The notes under the pieces: model-generated | Seen by the model: only the letters and a program-made list of their open reading frames with translations | Databases searched by the model: none | What the model was told of the DNA's origin: nothing | Assembly: GCF_900182725.1 (NCBI RefSeq) | Contig: NZ_FXTO01000006.1 | Coordinates: forward strand, 62,001 to 126,000 | Origin: Thalassovita litoralis | GTDB lineage: Bacteria; Pseudomonadota; Alphaproteobacteria; Rhodobacterales; Rhodobacteraceae | Reading direction: 5' to 3' | Length of the DNA stretch: 64,000 nt | Position numbers and translations under genes: made by a program | Shown: positions 1-8,621 of the stretch, piece after piece | Numbering within the stretch: the first letter of the stretch is position 1 | How the letters are laid out: each line of letters begins with the position of its first letter

Positions 1-2
1 GC

Positions 3-449
3 GATCTGACGGTCGAAGAAAACATGGTGCTGGCCGCGGTGTCCGGCCCGATTGATCCGGCGCGGCTGGAGTGGATATTTTCCGCCTTTCCGCCGTTGAA
101 AACCTTTTGGAAAGGTCACGCCGGAAACCTGTCCGGCGGGCAAAAACAAATGCTGTCCATCGCGCGGGCGATGGTCGAGGAACGGCGCCTGTACCTGATT
201 GACGAACCGACCAAAGGGTTGGCCCCGGCAATTATCAGCACGATGGCGCGGGCGCTGCGCGAGTTGAAGCAGCAGGGCGCCAGTATCTTGCTGGTCGAAC
301 AGAATTTCAGCGTGGCCAAGGCGCTGGGGGATCGGTGCGCGGTCATGGATGATGGCCGCGTGGTCTGGAGCGGTGACATGGCGGAACTGGCGCATGATGC
401 CGGTTTGCAAGAACGCCTGATGGGCCTGAGTATGGAGGCGCATCAATGA
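3..449 (+). CDS. livF: LivF-type branched-chain amino acid ABC transporter ATPase (5' truncated)
   Basis: The C-terminal 148 residues of an ABC ATPase; its start and Walker A motif lie before the window. It would hydrolyse ATP on the cytoplasmic side to drive import through the two permeases encoded just downstream. Visible are the signature LSGGQKQ, the Walker B run LYLIDEP and the LVEQN H-loop region, in which Q replaces the usual His, as is normal for LivF. The reading frame is open from base 3, so the gene clearly continues upstream. The substrate cannot be told from the ATPase: amino acids, amides or urea are all possible for this family. Confidence 0.87.
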   Translation, partial: DLTVEENMVLAAVSGPIDPARLEWIFSAFPPLKTFWKGHAGNLSGGQKQMLSIARAMVEERRLYLIDEPTKGLAPAIISTMARALRELKQQGASILLVEQNFSVAKALGDRCAVMDDGRVVWSGDMAELAHDAGLQERLMGLSMEAHQ

Positions 450-477
450 GCGCGCAGCTTGTTTTCTGGGCTGGGGA

Positions 478-521
478 AAAATTCCGGTACGGAATTTTGA
501 ACGGAAAATTTGCAATTTTCC
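478..521. repeat. Two tandem perfect hairpins in the livF-livH gap
   Basis: The first is AAAATTCCG-GTA-CGGAATTTT (9-bp arms, 478-498). The second is GGAAAATT-TGC-AATTTTCC (8-bp arms, 503-521). Both have 3-nt loops and related arms, so alternative pairing between them is also possible. They lie inside what looks like one operon and may set relative expression of livF and livH by stabilising or attenuating the message. They are not followed directly by a T-run. Confidence 0.6.
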
Positions 522-534
522 GGGCCTCCGGCGG

Positions 535-556
535 GAGTATTTTTTGCAAGATGAAA
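535..556 (+). repeat. Dispersed intergenic motif, copy 1
   Basis: GAGTATTT, then TTTTGC, then AAGATGAAA. It is preceded at 526-537 by a small GC stem (CTCC...GGAG) and ends about 11 bases before the livH start codon. Four further copies of the motif occur in this window (10625, 44834, 52549, 61544). All are intergenic or at gene edges. Confidence 0.6.
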
Positions 557-567
557 GGGGTGGGCGC

Positions 568-1599
568 ATGAGTGCGGCACCGAAACACGCGCCTACGATG
601 GCAAAAGCCAGTGTGATGGAGCGGCTGGGGCCGTGGTTGCCGATGCTGCTGGTGCCGGTGATCATGGTGCTGGGTCTGTTGGCGATCCCGTCCACGTCGT
701 CCTGGCTGACGCTGACCGTCAGCGGGTTGGCGATGGGAATGATGATTTTTATCATGGCCAGCGGCATGACCCTGGTTTTCGGCCTGATGGATGTGATCAA
801 TTTCGGGCATGGGGTGTTTATCTCGGTCGGGGCTTTTGTCGGCGTGTCGGTCTTGCTGGTGTTAAGCGGCATGACGGGTGCCCCCAGTCTGATGTTGAAC
901 CTGTTGGCGATCTTGTTGGCAATCATCGCGGCGGCGATTGCGACCGGGGCTTTGGGTTGGGCATTTGAACGCGTGATCGTAAAGCCGGTGTATGGCGCGC
1001 ATCTGAAGCAAATCTTGGTGACGATGGGCGGCCTGATCGTGGTCGAACAGTTGATTGTCGTCCTGTGGGGACCAGAAGAGATTTACATCCTGCGGCCTGA
1101 ATCGCTTCAGGGGGCGGTGACATTCGCCGGTGCGGCGTTGGAAAAATACCGTTTGGTTGCTGTGGCTGTGGGTTTGGCGCTGTTTCTGGGGATGCGCTAT
1201 GTGCTGCGGTCTACCAAAATCGGGTTGATTGTCCGGGCCGGGGTGGAAAACGGCGAGATGGTCGAGGCCTTGGGCTATCGGCTGAGGTTGGTGTTCGTGG
1301 GTGTTTTTGTGGCTGGTTCGGCGCTGGCCGGGCTGGGCGGCGTGATGTGGGGGCTGTATCAGGAGGTCATCACCGCCCACATGGGCCAGCAGATGATGAT
1401 CCTGATTTTCATCGTGGTGATTATTGGCGGTTTGGGCAGTGTCGAGGGCTGTTTTATTGGCGCGCTGCTGGTGGGGCTTTTGCAAAATTACATTGCCTTT
1501 ATCGAACCCAAGGCCGCGCTGATTTCAAATATCGCGTTGATGGTGGCCATTCTGATGTGGCGTCCGCAGGGCATGATCCCGGTTGTGAAGGCGAAATAA
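568..1599 (+). CDS. livH: LivH-type ABC transporter permease
   Basis: A 343-residue, very hydrophobic inner-membrane permease of the branched-chain amino acid importer family. It carries the family features GMTLVFGLMDVINFGHG near residues 65-80 and a C-terminal IGGLGSVEGCFIGA stretch. I chose the ATG at 568, preceded by an AAAGGGGTGG ribosome-binding region; an in-frame TTG at 544 would add eight residues inside the dispersed motif and is less likely. It should pair with the next gene as the heterodimeric membrane channel. It is somewhat longer than the usual 290-310 residues because of an N-terminal extension. Confidence 0.87.
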   Translation: MSAAPKHAPTMAKASVMERLGPWLPMLLVPVIMVLGLLAIPSTSSWLTLTVSGLAMGMMIFIMASGMTLVFGLMDVINFGHGVFISVGAFVGVSVLLVLSGMTGAPSLMLNLLAILLAIIAAAIATGALGWAFERVIVKPVYGAHLKQILVTMGGLIVVEQLIVVLWGPEEIYILRPESLQGAVTFAGAALEKYRLVAVAVGLALFLGMRYVLRSTKIGLIVRAGVENGEMVEALGYRLRLVFVGVFVAGSALAGLGGVMWGLYQEVITAHMGQQMMILIFIVVIIGGLGSVEGCFIGALLVGLLQNYIAFIEPKAALISNIALMVAILMWRPQGMIPVVKAK

Positions 1600-1600
1600 G

Positions 1601-2656
1601 ATGATCGTGAAACTTCTGTCCGGGGATATGCCCCGCTCGAAATTGCTGAGCGCCATCTTGTTGGCGATCCTGATCTGTCTGGCTTTCGCGCCGTTCATTT
1701 TTCCCGGCGTCCGGTCGCTGGATACGGCAGCGCGGATTTGCGTGTTTATCCTGTTGGTGGCGTCATATGACCTGATGCTGGGCTATGGCGGGATTGTCAG
1801 TTTTGCCCATACGATGTTTTTCGGAATGGGGGCTTACGGTGTCGCGCTGGCCTGTACCTATATGGAGCGTGGTTTTGGCGCCTTGATTGTTGGGGCTGGT
1901 GCCGGGGCGCTGCTGGCGGCGGTTGTGGCCTTTTTGATCGGTCTGTTCAGCCTGCGTGTCAGGGCCATTTTTTTCGCAATGATTACGCTGGCGGTGGCCA
2001 GTGCCGTGGCGGTGCTGGTCAGTCAGCTTTCGGGGCTGACCGGGGGCGAAGATGGGCTGAACTACAAAATTCCGCGCGAACTGACCCCGGCGTTTAAATT
2101 CGGGTCCGAGTTTTTGGGGGTGAAGCTGAATGGCAAGCTGCTGAATTACTATGTCGTGTTCTTTGGGGCGTTCCTGCTGTTCCTGCTGTTGTTGCGGATT
2201 GTGAATTCGCCCTTTGGCCGGGTGCTGCAAGCGATCCGTGAAAATGATTTCCGGGCCGAGGCGGTGGGCTATCGCGTCATCAATTACCGCACGGCGGCGA
2301 CCTGTATTTCGGCGGCTGTGGCAGCTTTGGCCGGGGCGCTGTATGCAATCTGGCTGCGCTATGTCGGGCCGGATACTGCACTGAGCTTTGAAATCATGGT
2401 CGATATTCTGCTGATGGTGGTGATCGGCGGTATGGGAACGATGTATGGTGCGGTGATCGGTGCGGTGTTGTTCGTGGTGGCGCAAAACTATCTGCAAGAG
2501 CTGATGAGCGTGGCCTCTGCTGCGGTCGAGGGCATCCCGTTGCTGCCCGATTTGCTGAGTGCTGACCGTTGGCTGTTGTGGCTGGGATTGCTGTTTGTGC
2601 TAAGCGTTTATTTCTTCCCCTCGGGTGTTGTGGGGCGGTTGCGGCAGGGCAAATAA
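1601..2656 (+). CDS. livM: LivM-type ABC transporter permease
   Basis: A 351-residue multi-spanning permease starting one base after the livH stop, so translation is probably coupled. The family hallmark is the central YDLMLGYGGIVSFAHTMFFG region (about residues 55-75) and the EAM-like loop, here IRENDFRAEAVGY, that contacts the ATPase. It completes the membrane part of the importer. The substrate-binding protein and the second ATPase (LivG) are not in the window and probably lie upstream. A strong terminator follows, so the transport operon ends here. Confidence 0.88.
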   Translation: MIVKLLSGDMPRSKLLSAILLAILICLAFAPFIFPGVRSLDTAARICVFILLVASYDLMLGYGGIVSFAHTMFFGMGAYGVALACTYMERGFGALIVGAGAGALLAAVVAFLIGLFSLRVRAIFFAMITLAVASAVAVLVSQLSGLTGGEDGLNYKIPRELTPAFKFGSEFLGVKLNGKLLNYYVVFFGAFLLFLLLLRIVNSPFGRVLQAIRENDFRAEAVGYRVINYRTAATCISAAVAALAGALYAIWLRYVGPDTALSFEIMVDILLMVVIGGMGTMYGAVIGAVLFVVAQNYLQELMSVASAAVEGIPLLPDLLSADRWLLWLGLLFVLSVYFFPSGVVGRLRQGK

Positions 2657-2695
2657 TCACATGGCCTGACGCGGGCGCAGTTGGCCGCGAAAAGC

Positions 2696-2738
2696 AAGGG
2701 GGTGCGCCTGTGTTCAGGGTTGCACCCCCTTTGGTTTT
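2696..2738 (+). terminator. Intrinsic terminator after livM
   Basis: A 10-bp perfect stem AAGGGGGTGC / GCACCCCCTT with a 16-nt loop, followed by TTGGTTTT. It ends the liv operon before the MFS gene. Confidence 0.75.
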
Positions 2739-2776
2739 GGGGAAAGCTGAGGGGCTTTCGTGGGAGGAGTGGGAAT

Positions 2777-3955
2777 ATGCGCGCTGGTCTGGTGCTGCTG
2801 TGTGCGGCCTATGTGCTGAGCCAATTTTACAGGTCGTTTCTGGCGGTTCTGACCTCGGTTCTGGAACGGGATGTCGGGGCGTCGCCCGAGGATTTGGCGA
2901 ATGCGTCGGGGTTCTGGTTTCTGGCCTTTGCGTTGATGCAAATCCCGGTGGGCGCGGCGCTGGACCGGGTGGGGCCGCGGCGGACGGCGGCGGTGTTGTT
3001 GCTGATCGGCGGCGCTGGCGGGGCCGCATTGTTTGCGATGGCAACCAGCCCCACACATATTCTGGCGGCGATGGCGCTGATTGGCGTGGGCTGTTCGCCG
3101 GTGCTGATGGCCAGTTATTACATTTTCGCACGGGTTTTCCCGGCGCGGGTATTTGCCACCCTTGCGGCGGTGTTGCTGGGGGTTGGCAGCGCGGGGAACC
3201 TGCTGGGGGCCTTGCCGATGGCGATGGCCGCAGAAGCATTCGGCTGGCGGGAAACGCTATTCGGGCTGGCTGCCGTGTCGGCCTTGGTGGCTTTTGGGAT
3301 ATTTGTGACCGTGCAAGACCCGGAACGGGTAGAGCATGACGAAAAAGGCAGCGTTCTGGACCTGCTGAAAATGCCCGCGCTGTGGCTGATTTTTCCGTTG
3401 ACCTTTGTGCAATATGCCCCGGCGGGGGGGCTGCGGGGGCTGTGGATCGGGCCGTACATGACCGATGTGTTCGGGTTCGACGCGGCGCAGGTTGGCAATG
3501 TGACCCTGATCATGGGTATTGCGATGATCCTTGGGACGTTTGCCTATGGGCCGCTGGACCGGATGCTGGGAACCCGGAAATGGGTGATTTTTGTCGGGAA
3601 CGTGCTGGGGGCTGTGGCCTTGGCGGCGCTGTGGGTTTTGCCTGCGGGGAACCCGTGGGTGGCAGTGGGGCTGTTTGCGGCAATCGGGTTCTTTGGCGCG
3701 GCCTATCCGATGATCATGGCGCATGGCCGCAGTTTCGTGCCGCCGCATCTGGTGGGGCGCGGTGTCACACTGATGAACCTTTTCTCGATCGGGGGCGTTG
3801 GGGTGTTTCAAATGATCACCGGACGCGTCCATCGGGCTGTCAGTGCGCAGGGTGGTGGGGCAGAAGCCCCCTATGATGCGCTGTTCGGGGTGTTTTGCGT
3901 GGCATTGGTGCTGGGGTTGGTGCTGTACCTGTTTTGTCAGGATCGAACCGACTAA
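2777..3955 (+). CDS. MFS family transporter
   Basis: A 392-residue major facilitator protein with about twelve hydrophobic segments. The loop 2-3 signature GAALDRVGPRR is at about residues 58-68. The start at 2777 is set by a strong ribosome-binding site (GGGAGGAGTGG); an in-frame upstream extension would run through the livM terminator and is rejected. The substrate is unknown. It resembles the uncharacterised MFS proteins of Rhodobacteraceae that begin with MRAGLVLL-like segments and lack an obvious drug-pump signature. It stands alone between a terminator and asd. Confidence 0.8.
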   Translation: MRAGLVLLCAAYVLSQFYRSFLAVLTSVLERDVGASPEDLANASGFWFLAFALMQIPVGAALDRVGPRRTAAVLLLIGGAGGAALFAMATSPTHILAAMALIGVGCSPVLMASYYIFARVFPARVFATLAAVLLGVGSAGNLLGALPMAMAAEAFGWRETLFGLAAVSALVAFGIFVTVQDPERVEHDEKGSVLDLLKMPALWLIFPLTFVQYAPAGGLRGLWIGPYMTDVFGFDAAQVGNVTLIMGIAMILGTFAYGPLDRMLGTRKWVIFVGNVLGAVALAALWVLPAGNPWVAVGLFAAIGFFGAAYPMIMAHGRSFVPPHLVGRGVTLMNLFSIGGVGVFQMITGRVHRAVSAQGGGAEAPYDALFGVFCVALVLGLVLYLFCQDRTD

Positions 3956-4025
3956 GCGAAACCCCTTTAAACCTGCGCTTTCGTGCTGTATGCAGCGCGC
4001 GTCCTAACGAAAGGAGTCGCTCGAA

Positions 4026-5048
4026 ATGGGCTATAAGGTCGTTGTTGTCGGCGCCACGGGTAACGTGGGCCGTGAAATGCTGAATATCCTGGCGGAACGT
4101 CAGTTCCCGGTGGATGAAATTGCCGCTTTGGCCAGCCGGAAATCGCTGGGCACCGAGGTGAGCTTTGGCGACAAGACCGTGACGACTAAGGACTTGGACA
4201 CCTTTGATTTCGCGGGCTGGGACATGGCGCTGTTTGCTGTCGGGTCCGAGGCGACCAAGGTTTATGCGCCCAAAGCCGCTGCCGCCGGTTGCGTGGTCAT
4301 CGACAACTCGTCGCTGTACCGCTACGATCCGGAAATCCCGCTGATCGTCCCCGAGGTGAACCCGCAGGCGATCCACGGCTATGCGAAGAAAAACATCATC
4401 GCAAACCCCAACTGTTCGACCGCGCAAATGGTTGTGGCGCTGAAGCCGCTGCATGACCGCGCCAAGATCAAGCGCGTTGTGGTCAGCACCTATCAATCCG
4501 TGTCCGGTGCTGGCAAAGAAGGTATTGATGAACTTTGGGATCAGACCAAGGGCATGTATGTCCCCGGTCAGGAAGTCGCCCCAAAGAAATTCACCAAGCA
4601 GATTGCGTTTAACGTGATCCCGCATATCGACGTTTTCATGGAAGACGGTTCCACCAAGGAAGAGTGGAAGATGGTTGCCGAAACCAAAAAGATCGTCGAC
4701 CCGTCGATCAAGGTCACGGCCACCTGTGTGCGTGTGCCGGTGTTCGTGGGCCATTCCGAAGCGATCAATCTGGAATTTGAAGACTTCCTTGACGAAGACG
4801 AAGCACGCGACATCCTGCGTGAAGCACCCGGCGTCATGGTGATCGACAAGCGCGAAAACGGTGGTTACGTCACGCCTGCTGAATGTGTGGGCGATTTTGC
4901 GACCTTCATCAGCCGTATCCGTCAGGATTCGACCATTGAAAACGGTCTGAACCTGTGGTGCGTGTCGGACAACCTGCGCAAAGGCGCGGCGTTGAACGCG
5001 GTTCAGATTGCTGAATTGTTGGGGCGCGAAGTTCTGAAAAAGGGCTGA
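4026..5048 (+). CDS. asd: Aspartate-semialdehyde dehydrogenase
   Basis: A 340-residue NADP-dependent enzyme that reduces aspartyl phosphate to aspartate semialdehyde, the branch point to lysine/diaminopimelate, threonine and methionine. The Rossmann motif GATGNVGREML is at residues 9-19. The catalytic cysteine is Cys130 in NPNCSTAQ, and the VPVFVGHSEAIN segment carries the family histidine. The start follows a clear AAAGGAGTCGC ribosome-binding site. dapB and dapA, which use its product, are elsewhere in this window (30.9 and 58.5 kb). Confidence 0.96.
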   Translation: MGYKVVVVGATGNVGREMLNILAERQFPVDEIAALASRKSLGTEVSFGDKTVTTKDLDTFDFAGWDMALFAVGSEATKVYAPKAAAAGCVVIDNSSLYRYDPEIPLIVPEVNPQAIHGYAKKNIIANPNCSTAQMVVALKPLHDRAKIKRVVVSTYQSVSGAGKEGIDELWDQTKGMYVPGQEVAPKKFTKQIAFNVIPHIDVFMEDGSTKEEWKMVAETKKIVDPSIKVTATCVRVPVFVGHSEAINLEFEDFLDEDEARDILREAPGVMVIDKRENGGYVTPAECVGDFATFISRIRQDSTIENGLNLWCVSDNLRKGAALNAVQIAELLGREVLKKG

Positions 5049-5072
5049 TTTCAGCCAAAGACGGAAAACGAA

Positions 5073-5097
5073 AGGGCGCCGCTGGGGCGCCCTTTTT
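5073..5097 (+). terminator. Intrinsic terminator after asd
   Basis: Stem AGGGCGCC / GGCGCCCT with a 5-nt loop, continuing into TTTTT. It lies between asd and the convergent carbonic anhydrase gene and mainly serves asd. Confidence 0.85.
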
Positions 5098-5130
5098 GGT
5101 GTGAATGGTAGGGCAAAACCTGCCCCGACC

Positions 5131-5781
5131 TTAGATCACTTTGAACGTGCCTTCGCTGGGCAGGTATTGTTCCAGCGTGCCTTCTTCGATGTCATTCCAC
5201 AGGCCATGAACCGACAGGCTGCCTTCCTTTACTGCGTCCTGCACAAACGGGAAGGTCATCAGGTTTTCCAACGAGGTCAGGACCGCTTGCTTTTCCAAGG
5301 CGCGTTTGCGTTCGGCTTCGTCGGGGATATCTTTGACCTTCTCGAAACCGGGGCGCAGGATGTCCATCCAGCGGCCCACGAAGGACGATTTTTCCTCTAG
5401 TTCGGGGGCGTGTCCGGTACACATGTCATGGCAGCCCGCAACGCCGCCGCAGGACGAATGCCCCATGACCACCAGATGCGATACCTTCAGCGCGGTTACG
5501 GCATATTCCACCGCAGCCGATGTGCCGTGCTGGTTGCCATCGGGTTCATAGGGCGGAACAAGGTTGGCAATGTTGCGGTGAATGAAAAATTCACCCTGAT
5601 CTGCGCCGAAGATCGAGGTCACATGAACCCGCGAGTCGCAGCAGGAAATCACCATGGCACGGGGGCGCTGCCCTTCGGTTGCCAGACGGCGATACCAGCT
5701 TTGGTTTTCTGCATATGTCGTGGCTTTCCAGCCATGATAGCGTTGAACCAGATAGGTGGGCAGGGGCTTGGCATTCTGCAT
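5131..5781 (-). CDS. Beta-class carbonic anhydrase
   Basis: A 216-residue cytosolic zinc enzyme interconverting CO2 and bicarbonate. The zinc ligands are visible: Cys47 in the CCDSR motif (with Asp49 and Arg51), His108 and Cys111 in MGHSSCGG. The overall length and the GTSAAVEYAV helix fit the plant/bacterial type beta-CA subfamily. It is a single gene, convergent with asd. It probably supplies bicarbonate for carboxylases. Confidence 0.93.
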   Translation of the reverse strand: MQNAKPLPTYLVQRYHGWKATTYAENQSWYRRLATEGQRPRAMVISCCDSRVHVTSIFGADQGEFFIHRNIANLVPPYEPDGNQHGTSAAVEYAVTALKVSHLVVMGHSSCGGVAGCHDMCTGHAPELEEKSSFVGRWMDILRPGFEKVKDIPDEAERKRALEKQAVLTSLENLMTFPFVQDAVKEGSLSVHGLWNDIEEGTLEQYLPSEGTFKVI

Positions 5782-5938
5782 GTCGTCATCCTTGCGTCTT
5801 CTTGTTGTCTGACCGGGGGGAATACCTCGGATTTAAATGGTTTTCGAGGGAAAACAATTGTGCGTTTCAACCTTTTGAGAACCTTATGTGGCGCATGGTC
5901 CGGTCATGGCCGTGGGGGCCTGACTATGGGGTGAGACT

Positions 5939-6319
5939 TTGAAAGACATAACCGTGTTAAGTCCGGATGAAGCGGTGCGCTTGGATGCCGGGCAATTAAA
6001 CGATCTTTATCTGGATTTGGGCGATGCCGGGGCCAGTGACGTTTTGTGCCGCGCGATGGAGGAATTGACCCAGCGCCTGACCGAAGCAGACAGACAATAT
6101 CGTAGTGCCGAATTTCGTGATCTGCGTAAAACTGTGCGGTCCCTTGTGGGGATTTCGGATCAGGTTGGAATGCGCAAGCTGGCGCAGGTGGCTATTCATG
6201 TCGTGGACTGTGTGGATCGTGGCGATCCAGTGGCTTTGGCGGCGACCTTGGGCAGATTGATGCGGCTGGGCGAACAATCCCTAAGCGCCGCGTGGGATTT
6301 GCAGGGGTTGACGTTGTAG
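5939..6319 (+). CDS. Small helical protein, Hpt-like, function unknown
   Basis: A 126-residue acidic, mostly helical protein. The stretch from about residue 40 to 115 (ELTQRL, LRKTVRSLVGISDQVGM, LAQVAIHVVDCV, LMRLGEQSL) has the four-helix rhythm of histidine phosphotransfer or similar bundles. The one histidine in that region (IHVV) is not in the usual HxLKG context. The start is a TTG behind GGGGTGAG; a GTG five codons in is the alternative. It reads as a real gene because composition and codon use match the neighbours and it sits in tandem with the aminopeptidase gene. I do not recognise a function. Confidence 0.6.
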   Translation: MKDITVLSPDEAVRLDAGQLNDLYLDLGDAGASDVLCRAMEELTQRLTEADRQYRSAEFRDLRKTVRSLVGISDQVGMRKLAQVAIHVVDCVDRGDPVALAATLGRLMRLGEQSLSAAWDLQGLTL

Positions 6320-6390
6320 CCAAGACAGCCCCCCTTGCAGGTGCCGCAGAAGGGCGTAGGCTGGGGCCAAATCGACCGATGGGGCCTTTG

Positions 6391-7776
6391 ATGACTTTGA
6401 CTTTTGCCACGGCGTCTGACGATGCCATTCCTGTTCATGTATTAGAAACTGACGCCGTGACAGGGTGGGTTGCTGCGCAATCTGCCACTGTTCAGGCGTG
6501 GGTGTCTGCGAATGGGTTCAAGGGGGGCTTGGGTAAAACGCTGCTGATTCCCGGTGCCGATGGTGCGCCTGTGGCGGCGCTGGCGGGGTACGGCACGGCG
6601 GCGCAACGCAAACGGGGGCGGTTCCATTTGGCCTCGGTCGCGGCGTCATTGCCCGAAGGGGTGTACCGGATTGCCAGCGGCCTGCCCGCTGAACATGCCG
6701 AGGAAGAGGCATTGGGCTGGCTGTTGGCGGGCTATGCGTTCAATCGCTATCACACGCAGACCGGGGCCAAAGCGCGGCTGGTCGCGCCCGAAGGTGTGGA
6801 TGCCCAGCGGTTGCAGGTGATCGCGGCGGGCGAATGCCTGACCCGTGATCTGATCAACACCCCGGCCAGCGATATGGGGCCGGATGCGTTGGAACAGGCG
6901 GCGCATGATCTGGCGGCACAGCATGGGGCGGCTGTAACGGTTATCGCGGGGGCTGATCTTCTGACGCAGAATTTCCCGATGATTCATGCCGTGGGGCGTG
7001 CTGCCGAACAGGCGCCGCGTTTGATTGACATGACATGGGGCGAAAGCGGTCCCGCGCTGGTGCTGGTGGGCAAGGGCGTGTGTTTCGATACCGGCGGTCT
7101 GAACCTGAAACCGGGCGGTTCGATGGCCTTGATGAAAAAGGACATGGGCGGTGCCGCGACGGTGCTGGGACTGGCCCATATGATCATGGGGCTGGGTCTG
7201 AAACTGCGCCTGCGGGTGCTGATCCCAGCGGTGGAAAATAGCGTGGCGGGCAACAGTTTCCGCCCCGGCGACATCCTGACCAGCCGCAAGGGGCTGACGG
7301 TTGAGATCAACAACACCGATGCCGAAGGGCGGCTGGTGCTGGCCGATGCCTTGGCGCTGGGGGCCGAAGGGAAACCGGACCTGATGCTATCCATGGCCAC
7401 GTTGACCGGCGCGGCGCGGGTGGCTGTGGGGCCGGACCTGTCGCCGTTTTTCACCGATGACGAAGCGATTGCCACCTCGCTGGCGCTGGCTGCGGCGCGG
7501 GTGGCTGATCCGGTGTGGCGCTTGCCGTTCTGGGACCCTTACGAGGCCGAGCTGGAACCCGGTATCGCCGATCTGGACAATGCGCCCAAGGGCGGGTTTG
7601 CGGGATCAATCACGGCGGCGCTGTTTTTGCGCCGTTTCGCAGGCGATGCCTGCCGCTATACGCATTTCGATATTTACGGCTGGTCCCCCGCCAGCAAACC
7701 GGCCCGGCCCAAGGGCGGGGTGGGGATGGGCGCCCGCGCGTTGCTAGAGGCGCTGCCAGACCTGTTGGAGCTTTAA
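6391..7776 (+). CDS. M17 family leucyl aminopeptidase
   Basis: A 461-residue cytosolic aminopeptidase that removes N-terminal residues using two metal ions. The metal and catalytic motifs are intact: GKGVCFDTGGLNLKP and MKKDMGGAA (about residues 227-255), and NTDAEGRLVLADAL (about 307-320). The start could also be the ATG four codons upstream (6379); both have weak ribosome-binding sites. It is followed after two bases by a C40 peptidase and then a ureohydrolase, which suggests one operon for breakdown of peptides or cell-wall fragments. Confidence 0.92.
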   Translation: MTLTFATASDDAIPVHVLETDAVTGWVAAQSATVQAWVSANGFKGGLGKTLLIPGADGAPVAALAGYGTAAQRKRGRFHLASVAASLPEGVYRIASGLPAEHAEEEALGWLLAGYAFNRYHTQTGAKARLVAPEGVDAQRLQVIAAGECLTRDLINTPASDMGPDALEQAAHDLAAQHGAAVTVIAGADLLTQNFPMIHAVGRAAEQAPRLIDMTWGESGPALVLVGKGVCFDTGGLNLKPGGSMALMKKDMGGAATVLGLAHMIMGLGLKLRLRVLIPAVENSVAGNSFRPGDILTSRKGLTVEINNTDAEGRLVLADALALGAEGKPDLMLSMATLTGAARVAVGPDLSPFFTDDEAIATSLALAAARVADPVWRLPFWDPYEAELEPGIADLDNAPKGGFAGSITAALFLRRFAGDACRYTHFDIYGWSPASKPARPKGGVGMGARALLEALPDLLEL

Positions 7777-7778
7777 TT

Positions 7779-8621
7779 ATGGACCGTCGCCTGACCCCTG
7801 CCAATGCCCGCGTCGCCGCCGCGCATCTGCGGGGCAAGGTGGACGCGCCGCGCTATGTGCATGGCACCGAAAAAATGGTGGCGGTGCCGCTGGCTGATCT
7901 GTTGTCCGCCCCGCATGGGCGGCGTGAGCGGCAGTTATTGCTGGGCGAACGCGTCACCATGTACGAAGAACGCGCCGGATGGGCCTTTGTGCAGGCCGAA
8001 AAGGATGGCTACGTCGGTTATCTACAATTCGACCAGCTAGAGGAACGACGCCCCGCAACGCATTGGATTATCGCGCGGGCCTCGCATCTGTATCCAGAGC
8101 CGGATTTCAAAAGCCACGAAAGCATGAGCCTGAGCATGGGGTCGCAATTTCGGGTGATCGGGGAAACGCGGGGGTTTTGGGAAACCCCGCTGGGCTATAT
8201 CCCCAAGCCGCACCTTGCCCCGCTGGACAAGCTGGCCCGCGACCCGATCGAGGTCGCAGAGCGCTATCTGGGCGTGCCGTATCTGTGGGGGGGCAATTCC
8301 ATCTGGGGGATTGATTGTTCCGGTCTGGTGCAGGCCGCCTGTTATGGCTGCGGCATTCCCTGTCCGGGGGACAGCGATATGCAAGAGGCGGGATTGGGCC
8401 GGGCGCTGACCGATGACGCGAAATTGCGCCGGGGGGATTTGCTGTTCTGGAAAGGGCATGTTGCGCTGGTGGCGGGGCGGGGCCAGATTTTACATGCGAA
8501 CGCCTATAATATGGCCGTCGCCTACGAGGATCAGGATGCTGCGATTGAGCGGATCGCGGCGCAGAATGGCGGCCCGGTGACGGCCCGCCGCAGATTGCCC
8601 CTCGTCAGGAAACCGGAATGA
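7779..8621 (+). CDS. C40 (NlpC/P60) peptidase with N-terminal SH3 region
   Basis: A 280-residue protein with a C-terminal NlpC/P60 papain-like domain. The catalytic cysteine is in GIDCSGLVQA (about residue 179), the histidine in WKGHVALVAG (about 225), and a third polar site is near LHANAY. The first 150 residues look like bacterial SH3 repeats. Such enzymes usually cut gamma-glutamyl-diaminopimelate bonds in murein peptides. There is no clear signal peptide, so it may act on recycled muropeptides in the cytoplasm. It starts two bases after the aminopeptidase stop and overlaps the next gene by 4 bp. Confidence 0.9.
   Translation: MDRRLTPANARVAAAHLRGKVDAPRYVHGTEKMVAVPLADLLSAPHGRRERQLLLGERVTMYEERAGWAFVQAEKDGYVGYLQFDQLEERRPATHWIIARASHLYPEPDFKSHESMSLSMGSQFRVIGETRGFWETPLGYIPKPHLAPLDKLARDPIEVAERYLGVPYLWGGNSIWGIDCSGLVQAACYGCGIPCPGDSDMQEAGLGRALTDDAKLRRGDLLFWKGHVALVAGRGQILHANAYNMAVAYEDQDAAIERIAAQNGGPVTARRRLPLVRKPE

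Noticed and set aside
2681-2776. N-terminal extension of the MFS protein
   Set aside because: It would translate the livM terminator hairpin, and the ATG at 2777 has a much better ribosome-binding site.
7515-7778. N-terminal extension of the C40 peptidase through the aminopeptidase gene
   Set aside because: It overlaps the end of a conserved coding region in another frame. The ATG at 7779 gives the expected start.
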